Shown in pieces: positions 44,009 through 53,112 of a DNA stretch of 64,000 bases. A program made the position numbers and the translations under genes. How positions within the stretch are numbered: position 1 is the stretch's first letter; each line of letters opens with the position of its first letter. The notes under the pieces are model-generated. The model ran no database searches. It saw only the letters and a list, made by a program, of their open reading frames with translations, and was not told the origin of the DNA. This DNA comes from Armatimonadia bacterium (GTDB lineage Bacteria; Armatimonadota; Zipacnadia; Zipacnadales; JABUFB01), in NCBI GenBank assembly GCA_039679385.1, contig JBDKVB010000121.1:1-64000 (forward strand). The letters run 5' to 3'.

Positions 44009-45181
44009 TCAGAACTCCACCCGAAACTCATGCCGTCCCGGACCGGGACTGGCGACCAGGTGAGTGCCCTCGACCTGCATACCCTCGGGCAAGGTCTTGG
44101 GTGCTGCCAGACCCAGTGCCGAGAGGTCGACGCGAAGCTGAGCCACGTCGGTCGCCTCGAGAGTCAGGACCGTCGTCTGTGCCCTGGTGTCCCTGGTCAG
44201 GACGTCACCGGCGCGGACAAGGATGGCCGTGCAGCGGCCAAATGTCAAGGGTGCGCTCGGTCCGAGCTCCAGCCAGAAGTAGCTTTTGGCCTCGTCGGTC
44301 ACGAGGTCCAGCCTCTTCGGCGGCACCAGGGATCGCACCTTCGTCGCGGCCCAGTCGAGGCCCTCACTGACCCGTCCCTCATGCCCGGCATCCCAGGAAT
44401 GGAAGATCACCTGATGGCCTGGAACGTCGCGCAGTCGGTAGTAGCTGCGCCAAGTCTGGTCGGTCCAGATGATCGGATCCTTGTCGCCATGGCCGATGTA
44501 CAGCGGGACGTTCGCAGCGTTGGTGATCAGCGTTCGAGGCGACCGGCGAGCGTACTCGAAGTCGACCGCCGGACTCGCACCGGGCTCGCCACCACAGACC
44601 GCAGCGATATGCGGAGCGTAACTGTTCTTCTGGGCGAACCAGTCGGCCAGGTCCGTCACCGGGCACCAGGCTGTGCAGGCAGCGAAGATATCCGGATACT
44701 TCGCGGCCATCATGCAGGTCATGTGGCCGCCGCCGGACTCGCCCACCATATAGATGCGACGGTCGTCGACCGGATAGTGGGCCTTCATGTAGTTGATCGC
44801 GTCCAGCACATCGTGCTGGGCCAGGATCGACCCACCGGCCTCCGTCGGCGTGGGGTTCGTGCTCAGGTTCGGCCCACGGAAGTCCGGGCAGACCAGAAGC
44901 CAACCACGCCGGGCAGCTTGCCGGCCATAGTCCCCCACTCGCTGCAGGTAGTTGGCCGACCAGGTGTGCAGGCCCACCAGCAAGGGCAGCTTCTCCCCTG
45001 CCTTCTCAGGCTCGGGAGCGCCGCAGACGACGGACTGCAGCTTCCCGTCCACGGAGGAGGGGATGCGGACTTCGCTCAGCGTGAGGCTCTCGACGACGGG
45101 CAAGTGGGTGCCGGGAACGTCCGCCGTCACGGACACGATGGGGCCCGTAAGTGCAAGGACGGTCAGCGCATGCTGCAGCAT
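44009..45181 (-). CDS. Secreted alpha/beta-hydrolase (PHB depolymerase / acetyl-esterase-like)
   Basis: This is a 390-residue protein with a signal peptide (~1-20, ending SVTA). The nucleophile elbow is GESGGG (Ser149). Asp233 or Asp235 in IGHGDKD and His267 in WDAGHEG complete the triad. A LLVGLHTW oxyanion region lies near residue 68. After the hydrolase, residues ~290-390 form an extra beta-sandwich. GAGGAG about eight bases before ATG 45,181 selects this start over one 16 codons earlier. Such enzymes deacetylate xylan-like polymers or cut feruloyl or polyester bonds. It lies just downstream of the large jelly-roll protein, likely in one operon. Confidence 0.8.
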   Translation of the reverse strand: MLQHALTVLALTGPIVSVTADVPGTHLPVVESLTLSEVRIPSSVDGKLQSVVCGAPEPEKAGEKLPLLVGLHTWSANYLQRVGDYGRQAARRGWLLVCPDFRGPNLSTNPTPTEAGGSILAQHDVLDAINYMKAHYPVDDRRIYMVGESGGGHMTCMMAAKYPDIFAACTAWCPVTDLADWFAQKNSYAPHIAAVCGGEPGASPAVDFEYARRSPRTLITNAANVPLYIGHGDKDPIIWTDQTWRSYYRLRDVPGHQVIFHSWDAGHEGRVSEGLDWAATKVRSLVPPKRLDLVTDEAKSYFWLELGPSAPLTFGRCTAILVRAGDVLTRDTRAQTTVLTLEATDVAQLRVDLSALGLAAPKTLPEGMQVEGTHLVASPGPGRHEFRVEF

Positions 45182-45257
45182 CAGCCATCTCCTCGGTACC
45201 TGAAGCAAGGGTGCGGAGGCAGCCCGCAAGCCACCTCCGCACCATCGGTCTGTAAGG

Positions 45258-48200
45258 CTATTGGGTCGGCTTGGCCTCGCGCTTCACGAGCCGAACCCAG
45301 TCGATCTGCAGCTCGCAGGGAGCCGCAGCGCAGTCCAGACGCAGTTGGGTGATCATGCCCGTCCACTCCGGGTTGTCGGACAGGTTGACGGTTACCTCAT
45401 GGAACTGCCCATCGGCCGGGAGATCGAAGGACTTGCTTCGCGTTGCCGACATCCCACCCTTGGCAGCGAAGAACACCTGGCCGCCGGGCAAGGTCGCCTT
45501 CGCCCGGAAGGTGACGCCGGAGTACTTCGAGGCGTCCACGAGCAGGGCCGGTGAGCCGATGTAGGGATCCCCACCGGTGGCCTTGACGATGAGGTTTCCA
45601 TCGCGGACCTCGAGCCCCTCGACGTCGTTCATCCCGATCCAGCCCTGCACTCCCTCGTTGAAGTCCCAGGAGGTCTCGCCAAAGCTCGGCTCCATGACTG
45701 TTGCCCGGGTGATGCGGACGGTCCGCGCTGACTGACCATACTGCAGCTTGAGGGTCACGCAGCCGATGTCGGCGCGGTAGGACCAGCCCTCCGGGGTGTC
45801 GATCGTGCCGGGGCGCTTGGACAACTCAACGCCATCGACCTCGATCTGCGTCGGCTCGGCAATCGCCATCACGGTCGTGTAGGCGGTGTGGCCGGCATCG
45901 TAGCGCAGGCCGAAGCTCAGCACACCCCGATCGAGTTTGGGGTCGGAGATGCGCGGCGCCGAGCTGATGCTGATGCTGATGCGCTTGCCGCTGTCGCGCA
46001 CGACCTCGGTATCGACGCCCACGGGAGCGCCCAGGATACCGAGGGCATTGGTCATGATCCGTCCGGGGGCGAGCATGCAGCCGACGCATTCGACGTCGCT
46101 GATGACTTCCCAGTTGTCGGTGTAGGTGCCGTAGTCTTTTTCGCGCGTGCTCTGCTGGTTCATGCCCGAGATCGTGACCATCTCGGCGAAGTGCTTCCAG
46201 GGCATGGACTTGTCCCAGCGGTCGAGCTCAAGCAGAACCCGAGCCCATTCCAGGCCATTCCACTGCACCGGTCGCGCGAACCAGCTTCCGGTGTAGAAGG
46301 TGGCGCCGAAGACCGGGATCGAACCGCCGAGCATCAGCGGCCGCTGCTCCGGAGCCTGCCACATGTACACGAAGGGCAGTCCGGTGCGGGCCCAGTAGAT
46401 TGCATCGTCCAGGTAGCTCTTGTCACCCGTGAGCTGGTAGCCCAGCAGGTAGACTTCGCAGGCATCGGCGGAGGCGAGGATGTCCGGCGTGTGCACCGGC
46501 ACTTCCCAGACCTGTGACGCACGCGGGATCTTGAACCGGCGCATGAACTTGAGGGTGCGCAGACCGGCGTCCAGGGCCTGTTGATCGCCGGTGCGCAAGG
46601 CGTCAGTGAGCAGGCCACGTACATCGCGAGCGCAGATACCGGACTCCGCTGCACCCTCGACACCAAGCACAGCGGTCTTCTCGTTGGGATGGAAGCTGTA
46701 CTTCCCATCCTCGGGAGCGCCGAGGGCACCGGAGCGGGCCCTCGTGAGAGCACTCGACATCGCCGGCGCGGGATTGCCGAACTCGTGCAGAGCAAAGCCC
46801 AGGTCAGACTTGTCGGCCAGTGAGAGACCCTTCTCGGTGAGCTTGTCGGCCCAGGGTCGATCCATCAGCCTCCGGGCGGCAATCACATAACCGTTGAGCG
46901 CAACGTCCATGTTGCGACCGGGTGCCCAGCCGATGACCCCCATCCAGCCTTTGGCCTCTTCGTTCCAGAGGATGTCCTCGTAGGCCTTGAGCGACATCGT
47001 AAGGGTGTCTTCGTAGCTGCGGGCCTTCGGCGGGAGATCAGGCAGCCCGAAGCGTTGGAAGTACAGGTCCATCGACTGCAGGACCTCGCCCTTCGCCAGG
47101 GCATACAGGCTGGCGGTCAGTGTCAGCCCCTTGCCTGCCTTCAGCTCGTAAGGGGTCGCGGCCAGCAACTCGTTCGCCTTCATCCAGTCCGGGATCGAGG
47201 GCAGGCACAGGCCGAGCAGATGGTTGCCGTGGCCCTCGACGAAGTTCGGCGAGGCGAAGACCGCCGTCGGCTTCTGGTGCTCGCCGTCCCACTTCTGCAG
47301 CGGGTTCCACATCAGCCCGGCGATGGCGCCATCCTTCTGGATCGCCATGCTGGGCACGGTGACGGTGTTGGGATGCGGCGCAAACCTGACGTTCTTCGGC
47401 GCTGCGATGTCCAGGGTGCTGGAGGACTTCTCGCCGGCCTCCATGTACTCGACGCCCGGGAACAGCGCGAGGTCCTGCTTGTCGCCGAAGCTGCCCTCGC
47501 CGACCCACATCCACGGTCCGCGCAGGGCGCTCAGGCTCAGGTCCTTGTCGGTCGCAAGCGCGTAGGTGGCGTCGATCCACGGGTACTCGCCGGAGACCGA
47601 GAGGATGACTTCGCTCCGCACCTGTGCCCCGGCAATCTGCGCAGTGCCGGTCAGGCGCAGCGTCGCCTTGCCCTCGCCGACCTCTGCCTTCGCCTCCTGA
47701 GCCGGAAGGTCGAGGAGCTTGCCGTCACCCGCAAGGGCTACCGACATCAGCTCCGGCACGACCGCCATGAGCTTCGGCTCTCCGGTACTCAGGGCGTAGA
47801 GCCGCCCGGAGAGGTACCCGGACTTGCCCTTCGCCCAGACCAGCATCACCTTGTTGTTTGCGATCCAGGCGCTTGAGGTCGACACCTGGGCATCCGGTTT
47901 CTGGGTCGGCTTGACCGCCGCCGCTGGAGGTGCAGCCATGACTTCGACGGTGCCCACATCGGCGCGGCCGTCATTGAGGGTGAAGCTGATTCGTCCCTCG
48001 GTGAGCGGCGTGTACTCCCAGGTCACTTCAGTCGTCTCGAAGGGCTTCAGGGACCGCACGGCGCGGCTCGCGCCGCCGATGGAGACTGCTCCCGCAGGGC
48101 CGGCGACCTTCACGGTGGCTCCAGTCAGGACCTCGCCGCCGCTGTTGCGCAGCTTGGCCACCAGTCGACTCCGCTGGCCACGGGAAGGCAGCGCCTCCTG

Positions 48201-49157
48201 GGTCGTGAGGGAGAGCAACTGCAACTGGGCCGGACCCAGGGGACGATCGCTCAGCGTCATCCGGCGGAGAGTGACCTTGGTTCCTACCGGGCCGGACAGT
48301 TCCAGAGAAAGGCGCTTGAGGTCGCCGCTGTAGTACTGGCACTCCCGCGGATCCAGGTTGACGCTCTGGGTTCCGGCAGGGATCTTCAGCTCGACCGAGT
48401 TGCGGGCCGGGAAGGTGGCCTCCTCCGTCGCGCTCCAACTCAAATGGCCGGTGAGCGGCGCATCGCTGGTGAGCTGCAGGTAGAGGTACTTGAAGTCGGC
48501 GGCCTTGAGATCCAGCGCCGAACTGACAAGCTGAGCCCGCTCCGCGGAGAACTGCGTCTGTGCCCCGCCATCGCCCGGGAGCAGCGGGTTGCCGCCCGAG
48601 CTGCAGACCCAGCCGGCTACGTCGCGAGAGAAGTCCCAATCGCCGCTCTTCGGGTCATGCTGGGTGATGGGGCCCTGCACGATCCGGAGGTAGTCGATCT
48701 CGAAGGTGGCGTCCTCCGGTGGGTCCATCCGCAGGCGAGTGATCTGCCCGTCCCACAGCGGGTACAGGTAGTACACATGCCACTGGTTGTCGGGAAGGCA
48801 GGCGAAGGACCGTTCCTTGCCCGCCACAAACCCGGCGTCCGTCCCGGCTGTGGTGTTGGCCCAGAAGAACTCAGCCGACTTGCCCTTGTCGTTCTTCATC
48901 CGGATTTCGATGTACTGGAAGCTGTTGCCCTGAATATCGAAGGCATTCTCTCGGGAGGCATGCATGTAGGGGTCGCCGTCGGTAGCCGCGCCCTTGAGAC
49001 TGCCACCCGTCACCTCGAGTGCGCTGAGGGAGTGAGTCGGCGACCAGCCCTCGGTGTCACCGTCCTTGTTGAACTCCCACTGCTTGAGTATCTGCTGGCC
49101 CGAGGCCAGCGAACACGCCAACAGCACGAGCAGACCTGCGACTACCAAACGCCTCAT
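45258..49157 (-). CDS. Giant secreted protein with three jelly-roll domains around a toroid-like catalytic region
   Basis: This is a 1,299-residue secreted protein with a signal peptide ending LASG. Two tandem beta-sandwiches at the N-terminus (QWEFNKDGDTEGW at ~25-155 and DWDFSRDVAGW at ~170-310) and one at the C-terminus (SWDFNEGVQGW at ~1,165-1,295) share the pattern W-x-F-x(5-7)-GW and look like carbohydrate-binding modules. The middle has a beta-sandwich (~410-690) and a helical region (~710-1,000) with features of an (alpha/alpha)n toroid (WMGVIGWAPGRNMD, HEFGNPAP, WARTGLPFVYMW). No family motif is certain. GGAGGTG before ATG 49,157 selects the start. It is probably a polysaccharide-active enzyme of an unassigned family. 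Confidence 0.7.
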   Translation of the reverse strand: MRRLVVAGLLVLLACSLASGQQILKQWEFNKDGDTEGWSPTHSLSALEVTGGSLKGAATDGDPYMHASRENAFDIQGNSFQYIEIRMKNDKGKSAEFFWANTTAGTDAGFVAGKERSFACLPDNQWHVYYLYPLWDGQITRLRMDPPEDATFEIDYLRIVQGPITQHDPKSGDWDFSRDVAGWVCSSGGNPLLPGDGGAQTQFSAERAQLVSSALDLKAADFKYLYLQLTSDAPLTGHLSWSATEEATFPARNSVELKIPAGTQSVNLDPRECQYYSGDLKRLSLELSGPVGTKVTLRRMTLSDRPLGPAQLQLLSLTTQEALPSRGQRSRLVAKLRNSGGEVLTGATVKVAGPAGAVSIGGASRAVRSLKPFETTEVTWEYTPLTEGRISFTLNDGRADVGTVEVMAAPPAAAVKPTQKPDAQVSTSSAWIANNKVMLVWAKGKSGYLSGRLYALSTGEPKLMAVVPELMSVALAGDGKLLDLPAQEAKAEVGEGKATLRLTGTAQIAGAQVRSEVILSVSGEYPWIDATYALATDKDLSLSALRGPWMWVGEGSFGDKQDLALFPGVEYMEAGEKSSSTLDIAAPKNVRFAPHPNTVTVPSMAIQKDGAIAGLMWNPLQKWDGEHQKPTAVFASPNFVEGHGNHLLGLCLPSIPDWMKANELLAATPYELKAGKGLTLTASLYALAKGEVLQSMDLYFQRFGLPDLPPKARSYEDTLTMSLKAYEDILWNEEAKGWMGVIGWAPGRNMDVALNGYVIAARRLMDRPWADKLTEKGLSLADKSDLGFALHEFGNPAPAMSSALTRARSGALGAPEDGKYSFHPNEKTAVLGVEGAAESGICARDVRGLLTDALRTGDQQALDAGLRTLKFMRRFKIPRASQVWEVPVHTPDILASADACEVYLLGYQLTGDKSYLDDAIYWARTGLPFVYMWQAPEQRPLMLGGSIPVFGATFYTGSWFARPVQWNGLEWARVLLELDRWDKSMPWKHFAEMVTISGMNQQSTREKDYGTYTDNWEVISDVECVGCMLAPGRIMTNALGILGAPVGVDTEVVRDSGKRISISISSAPRISDPKLDRGVLSFGLRYDAGHTAYTTVMAIAEPTQIEVDGVELSKRPGTIDTPEGWSYRADIGCVTLKLQYGQSARTVRITRATVMEPSFGETSWDFNEGVQGWIGMNDVEGLEVRDGNLIVKATGGDPYIGSPALLVDASKYSGVTFRAKATLPGGQVFFAAKGGMSATRSKSFDLPADGQFHEVTVNLSDNPEWTGMITQLRLDCAAAPCELQIDWVRLVKREAKPTQ

Positions 49158-49270
49158 GGGGCACCTCCGACTCGTAGTGGGGCGGTCTTGGCTGTACAGG
49201 AGCTTCAGCTTCGCCGTCGAGGCCCGCGCTCTGCGGGTCCCGGGTACGGTCATGTCTCAGAGGCAGGCGG

Positions 49271-49897
49271 CTACTCGGACTCCTCGGCGCCGGCAGTCTC
49301 GACCTCTCCCCGAGGAAGTCGCCAGCCGAAGATGATACTCAGGACGCGAAGGATGATCGTGAGTCCGGCGGACACACAGATGGCGGCGGTGTCTCCGGCG
49401 CCGATGCGGAGCACAGCCCAGAAGGCGAGAGCCCCCAGGATACTGGCCGAGGCATAGATCTCCTCGCGCAGCACCACCGGCACGTCACCGGCCAGCAGGT
49501 CACGCAGAAGCCCGCCGCCGACGCCGGTCAGGCAGGCCATGGTGACGATGCCGACCAGGCCCGTGTCTGCCTGCTGGGCCTTCATCGCCCCGATAGCGGT
49601 GAAGACCCCGAGACCGATGGCATCGAACAGAAGCAGCGGTCGCTCGGTTCGGGCAAAGAGCCGGTACAGCAGGAACACCGCTCCGGCCGTCACCACCGAC
49701 AGCAGGACGTAGGTGGGGTCTTCGAGCCAGAAGAGGCGGTTGTCCAGCAGCGCATCGCGGATCGTACCGCCACCGATGGCGGTGACCAGCGCCAGCACGG
49801 CGATACCGAAAGCATCCAGGCCCTTGCGCACCCCTTTTAGAGCGCCCGATACGGCAAAGGCCGTGGTGCCGAGGTAGTCGAGCAACTGCAAAATCAA
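49271..49897 (-). CDS. TRIC-family cation channel (UPF0126, YicG-like)
   Basis: This 208-residue membrane protein has seven hydrophobic segments arranged as two related halves. Each half carries the family glycine motif: AIGGGTIRDALL and GVGGGLLRDLLAG. A prokaryotic TRIC channel conducts monovalent cations as a trimer in the cytoplasmic membrane. The length is typical. The start lies 30 bases after the permease stop, so the two are likely co-transcribed, but no functional link between them is evident. Confidence 0.88.
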   Translation of the reverse strand: MILQLLDYLGTTAFAVSGALKGVRKGLDAFGIAVLALVTAIGGGTIRDALLDNRLFWLEDPTYVLLSVVTAGAVFLLYRLFARTERPLLLFDAIGLGVFTAIGAMKAQQADTGLVGIVTMACLTGVGGGLLRDLLAGDVPVVLREEIYASASILGALAFWAVLRIGAGDTAAICVSAGLTIILRVLSIIFGWRLPRGEVETAGAEESE

Positions 49898-49927
49898 GGG
49901 CGTCCTCCATCGTGGCCCCGGTGGAAC

Positions 49928-50821
49928 TCAAGCTGCTTCGAGGCCCGTCTTTGCACAGACCCGGGTATAGACGATCGAGAAGGCCAGCAGGAAGGCAAAG
50001 GTCAAGGTGGCCATTGCATAGCCGGGACCGTAGTCGCGGTTCCACAGAGCGGTCTTGTATAGATAGGTAACGATGATGTGAGTCTCGTTCGCCGGTCCGC
50101 CCTCGGTGAGGGTCCAGATGATCGGGAAGGAGTTGAACACATAGATGGTGTTCAGCAGCACCGCCACCAGGAGCACCGGCTTCAGCAGTGGCAAGGTGAT
50201 GCGGCGGAAGCGCTGCCAGATCCCGGCGCCGTCGATCACTGCGGCCTCGTACAGGTCCTCGGTGATCGACTGCAGCCCCGCGAGCAGCACAACCGAGGTG
50301 AAGGGAATCGAGACCCAGATTCCCACCAGGATCACCATCACCAGGGCCGTCGTCGGGTAAGCCAACCAGGCAGGCTCAGTACCCAGCTTCACCAGCCCCA
50401 GGTTCATCAGGATTCCGTTCAGCGGCCCCTGGGTGGGGTGCAGAATCCACTTCCAGATCGCTGCACTGATGACCAGCGAAGTAGCCCAGGGCAGCAGGAT
50501 GATACCCCGCATAAGCCGCTGTCCGGGCAGCTTCTCGTGGAGCACCAGCGCCACCAGAATCGAGATAGCGATCGTGAAGGCCACGACCGCAAGGGTCCAG
50601 ATCAGCGTGTGGGGAACGACCCGCCGAAGGAAATGCTCGTCGGTGAGCAGCCAGCGGTAGTTGTCCAGAGTGCCGAAGTGCTGGGGGTTGCCCAGCTTGT
50701 CCACCTGGCAGAAGGACGCCACCACGGTCCGGCCGATGGGGTACAGGATCACCCCACCCAGCAGGATCGCGGCAGGTGTGAGACACAGATACGCGAGTAT
50801 CGCTTCTGACCGCTTCTTCAT
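49928..50821 (-). CDS. Sugar ABC transporter permease (MalF/UgpA type), apparently orphan
   Basis: This is a 297-residue permease with six membrane helices. The conserved EAA loop (EAAVIDGAGIWQRFRRITLPLLKP) docks with the ATPase. The N-terminal helix and FTSVVLLAGLQSI region fit the MalF-like half of carbohydrate importers. AAAGGTGG before ATG 50,821 supports this start over one 41 codons earlier. No second permease, binding protein or ATPase lies nearby: the upstream gene is divergent and the downstream gene is a TRIC channel. It must use partners elsewhere, or be an operon remnant. Confidence 0.85.
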   Translation of the reverse strand: MKKRSEAILAYLCLTPAAILLGGVILYPIGRTVVASFCQVDKLGNPQHFGTLDNYRWLLTDEHFLRRVVPHTLIWTLAVVAFTIAISILVALVLHEKLPGQRLMRGIILLPWATSLVISAAIWKWILHPTQGPLNGILMNLGLVKLGTEPAWLAYPTTALVMVILVGIWVSIPFTSVVLLAGLQSITEDLYEAAVIDGAGIWQRFRRITLPLLKPVLLVAVLLNTIYVFNSFPIIWTLTEGGPANETHIIVTYLYKTALWNRDYGPGYAMATLTFAFLLAFSIVYTRVCAKTGLEAA

Positions 50822-50872
50822 CGCTGCCACCTTTCCCCGTCGGGCCCGAAGCGACCTGCCCGGCATCGGCCA

Positions 50873-50902
50873 TTGACCCTTCCCTACAGACTCCGATACA
50901 CT
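50873..50902 (+). promoter_or_regulatory. Putative promoter of the LarA gene
   Basis: TTGACC (50873-50878) and TACACT (50897-50902) are 18 bases apart in the divergent region. The start codon is about 40 bases downstream. Confidence 0.5.
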
Positions 50903-50942
50903 CGGTGTGCCCAAACCGATAGGAAAGGCCCAGGCAAAGCTC

Positions 50943-52265
50943 ATGCAGATACAGTTGCGCTACGGCAAAGATGGTCTTGTGGTCGAAGTGCCTGACGGGA
51001 ATCTCGCCCACCTCCTGCGGCTGAACCATCTTCCGATCCTCGAAGACGCGCCGGCAGCCACCCGACAGGCTCTCGCCGAACCGATCGACACGCAGCCTCT
51101 CGCTGAGCTCGCTCGCGACCGTCGCGACGCCTGCATCGTGGTGTCCGACATCACGCGTCCCGTGCCCAATGGACTGCTGCTGCCGCCGATTCTGGAGGCC
51201 CTGGAATCCGCCGGACTGCCACCCGAGCGCACCACCGTGCTGATCGCCACGGGCCTTCATCGGGGCAACACTCCCGAGGAGTTCGCGGTCATGGGTCTTG
51301 AGGCGGCCCTTGCCAGGGGTGTTCGCGTCGAGAACCATGAAGCCCGCAACCGCGACCACCACGAGTACCTTGGGCAGACCTCGCTGGACCTTCCGGCCTG
51401 GGTTGACCGGCGCTACGTCGAGGCGGACCTGCGGATTCTCACCGGCCTGGTCGAGCCGCATTTGATGGCCGGATACTCCGGCGGTCGCAAGGCCATCTGC
51501 CCCGGTCTGTGTGCGGTGGAGACCGTTCTACGCTGGCACAGCCCGCAGATCCTTCAGGCGCCCGAGGCCTGCGCCGGGAATCTGCGCAATAATCAGGTGC
51601 ACGCCCAGGCGCTGGAGATTGCTCGACTCGCGGGCGGAGCGGACATGATCGTGAACGTGACCCTCGACGAGAAGCGCAACGTCACCGGGGTCTTCGCCGG
51701 GGAACTGGAGGCTGCACACCTGGCGGCAATGGAAGTGGCCGAGAGGCAGACCAAGGTGGTGCTGGAGGAGCCGGTCGACATCGTGCTCACCACGGCCGCC
51801 GGGTACCCTCTCGACCTGACCTTCTACCAGGGCGTCAAGGGCATGATCGGCGCTGCTCCGATCGTCAAGCAAGGCGGCACGATCCTCATCGCCCAGGAGA
51901 ACGCCGAGGGCATCGGTGGTCCCGAGTACACGGAGCTCATGCTGGGGATGACCAGCCCTCAGGAGTACCTGCAGCGAGCCTTCCGAGGCGAGGTGTGCTG
52001 CATTGACCAATGGCAGGTGCAGATGCAGGAACGGGTGCTACGCAGGGCCGAACTGATGCAGTATTGCACCGGGCTCGACCGCGCCACCCTCGAGAAGCTC
52101 TTCGTCAAGCCCGTGTCCAGCGTCGAGGAGGGTCTCAAGGAGGCCCTGGCGCGTCACGGGTCACAGGCCCGCATCGCCGTGATTCCCGAAGGGCCCTATG
52201 TTCTGGCCTGCCTGCGTGACGACCCCGTCGGGTCGCGCTCTGTGCGCGAGATGGTGGAAAGCTAG
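50943..52265 (+). CDS. larA: LarA-type nickel-pincer racemase/epimerase
   Basis: This 440-residue enzyme has the two-domain LarA fold. Residues equal to those of the Lactobacillus plantarum enzyme are all present: His106 (TGLHRGNT), His173 (EPHLMAGYSGG), Lys183 (GGRKAICPG), which holds the nickel-pincer nucleotide covalently, and His199 (RWHS), a nickel ligand. A GAGTPH-like SDITRP segment lies near residue 68. The ORF opens 12 codons earlier, but ATG 50,943 gives the family N-terminus. LarA homologues racemise lactate or other 2-hydroxy acids and sugar acids. No larB, larC or larE maturation genes lie here. Given the sugar-rich context, an aldonate or other hydroxy-acid substrate is possible. 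Confidence 0.85.
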   Translation: MQIQLRYGKDGLVVEVPDGNLAHLLRLNHLPILEDAPAATRQALAEPIDTQPLAELARDRRDACIVVSDITRPVPNGLLLPPILEALESAGLPPERTTVLIATGLHRGNTPEEFAVMGLEAALARGVRVENHEARNRDHHEYLGQTSLDLPAWVDRRYVEADLRILTGLVEPHLMAGYSGGRKAICPGLCAVETVLRWHSPQILQAPEACAGNLRNNQVHAQALEIARLAGGADMIVNVTLDEKRNVTGVFAGELEAAHLAAMEVAERQTKVVLEEPVDIVLTTAAGYPLDLTFYQGVKGMIGAAPIVKQGGTILIAQENAEGIGGPEYTELMLGMTSPQEYLQRAFRGEVCCIDQWQVQMQERVLRRAELMQYCTGLDRATLEKLFVKPVSSVEEGLKEALARHGSQARIAVIPEGPYVLACLRDDPVGSRSVREMVES

Positions 52266-52297
52266 AGACACCATATCGAGTTGGAGGTGCGCAGACG

Positions 52298-52972
52298 GTG
52301 CGCTCCTGGGACGATCTATTTGAGCAAGCTCGTTTTCACTGGCGCGAACCCGACCCCGGGGTCGTGACCTGCGCTTCTCGCTGGAAGGCGGAGGGCCGTC
52401 ACAAGGTCTATGACCTGGGCTGCGGTGCCGGTCGGCATCTGGCGTACCTGGGTGCCGAGGACTTCGAGGTGTACGGCACCGATGTGGCGCCGAAGGGACT
52501 GGCGGCCTGCCGCCGGTATCTGGACGAACTCGGGCTCGAGGCGCGTCTCGTCCAGGCCGACATGATCGCCGCACCCTTCGCCGATGAGTCCTTCGAGGCG
52601 GCCATCAGTACCAATGTGTTGAACCACGGCTCGCGAGCGAGGCTGCAACTGGCTGCGAACGAGCTGTTCCGGGTCCTGATGCCGGGGGCGGAGGCCTTCC
52701 TGACCGTGCTCAACACCCGTGACTGGCGCCACGGCAACGGTGCGCAGATTGAGCCGGGCTCCTTCGTCCTCGCCGACGGTCCCGAGGCCGGAATCCTGCA
52801 CCACTTCTTCTCCGAGCCGGACCTGCGCGACTGGCTGAAGGCCTTCGAGATCCTGCACCTTGAGCGCGAACGTGGTGAACTCAAGCTCAGCACTCGCCCC
52901 GACGATCGCCCCGTAATCCGCGACGGCTGGGCCGTACTTCTCCGCAAGCCGCGACACCCCAAATCGCCCTGA
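52298..52972 (+). CDS. Class I SAM-dependent methyltransferase
   Basis: The 224-residue protein has the Rossmann methyltransferase core: motif I VYDLGCGAGRHLAYL (~48), an acidic residue at the end of strand 2 (VYGTDVAP), motif II/III around FEAAISTNVLNH, and a C-terminal sheet region. A GGAGGT site about 12 bases before GTG fits the start. It lies 32 bases after the LarA-like gene in the same direction, so it is probably co-transcribed. The acceptor cannot be predicted; small molecules are typical for this subgroup. Confidence 0.82.
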   Translation: MRSWDDLFEQARFHWREPDPGVVTCASRWKAEGRHKVYDLGCGAGRHLAYLGAEDFEVYGTDVAPKGLAACRRYLDELGLEARLVQADMIAAPFADESFEAAISTNVLNHGSRARLQLAANELFRVLMPGAEAFLTVLNTRDWRHGNGAQIEPGSFVLADGPEAGILHHFFSEPDLRDWLKAFEILHLERERGELKLSTRPDDRPVIRDGWAVLLRKPRHPKSP

Positions 52973-53112
52973 GGGCGACCGACAGCGCCGGACTGACCTA
53001 CCGCACCGCCGCCATCAGGGGATTGAGAAGGCAAGCCAGTCGAAGGCGCAGGCGTCTCGGGGCAAGCTCAGCCCGGCCAGTGATAGGAGCGCGACGAGAC
53101 AGCGCAAGTCGG

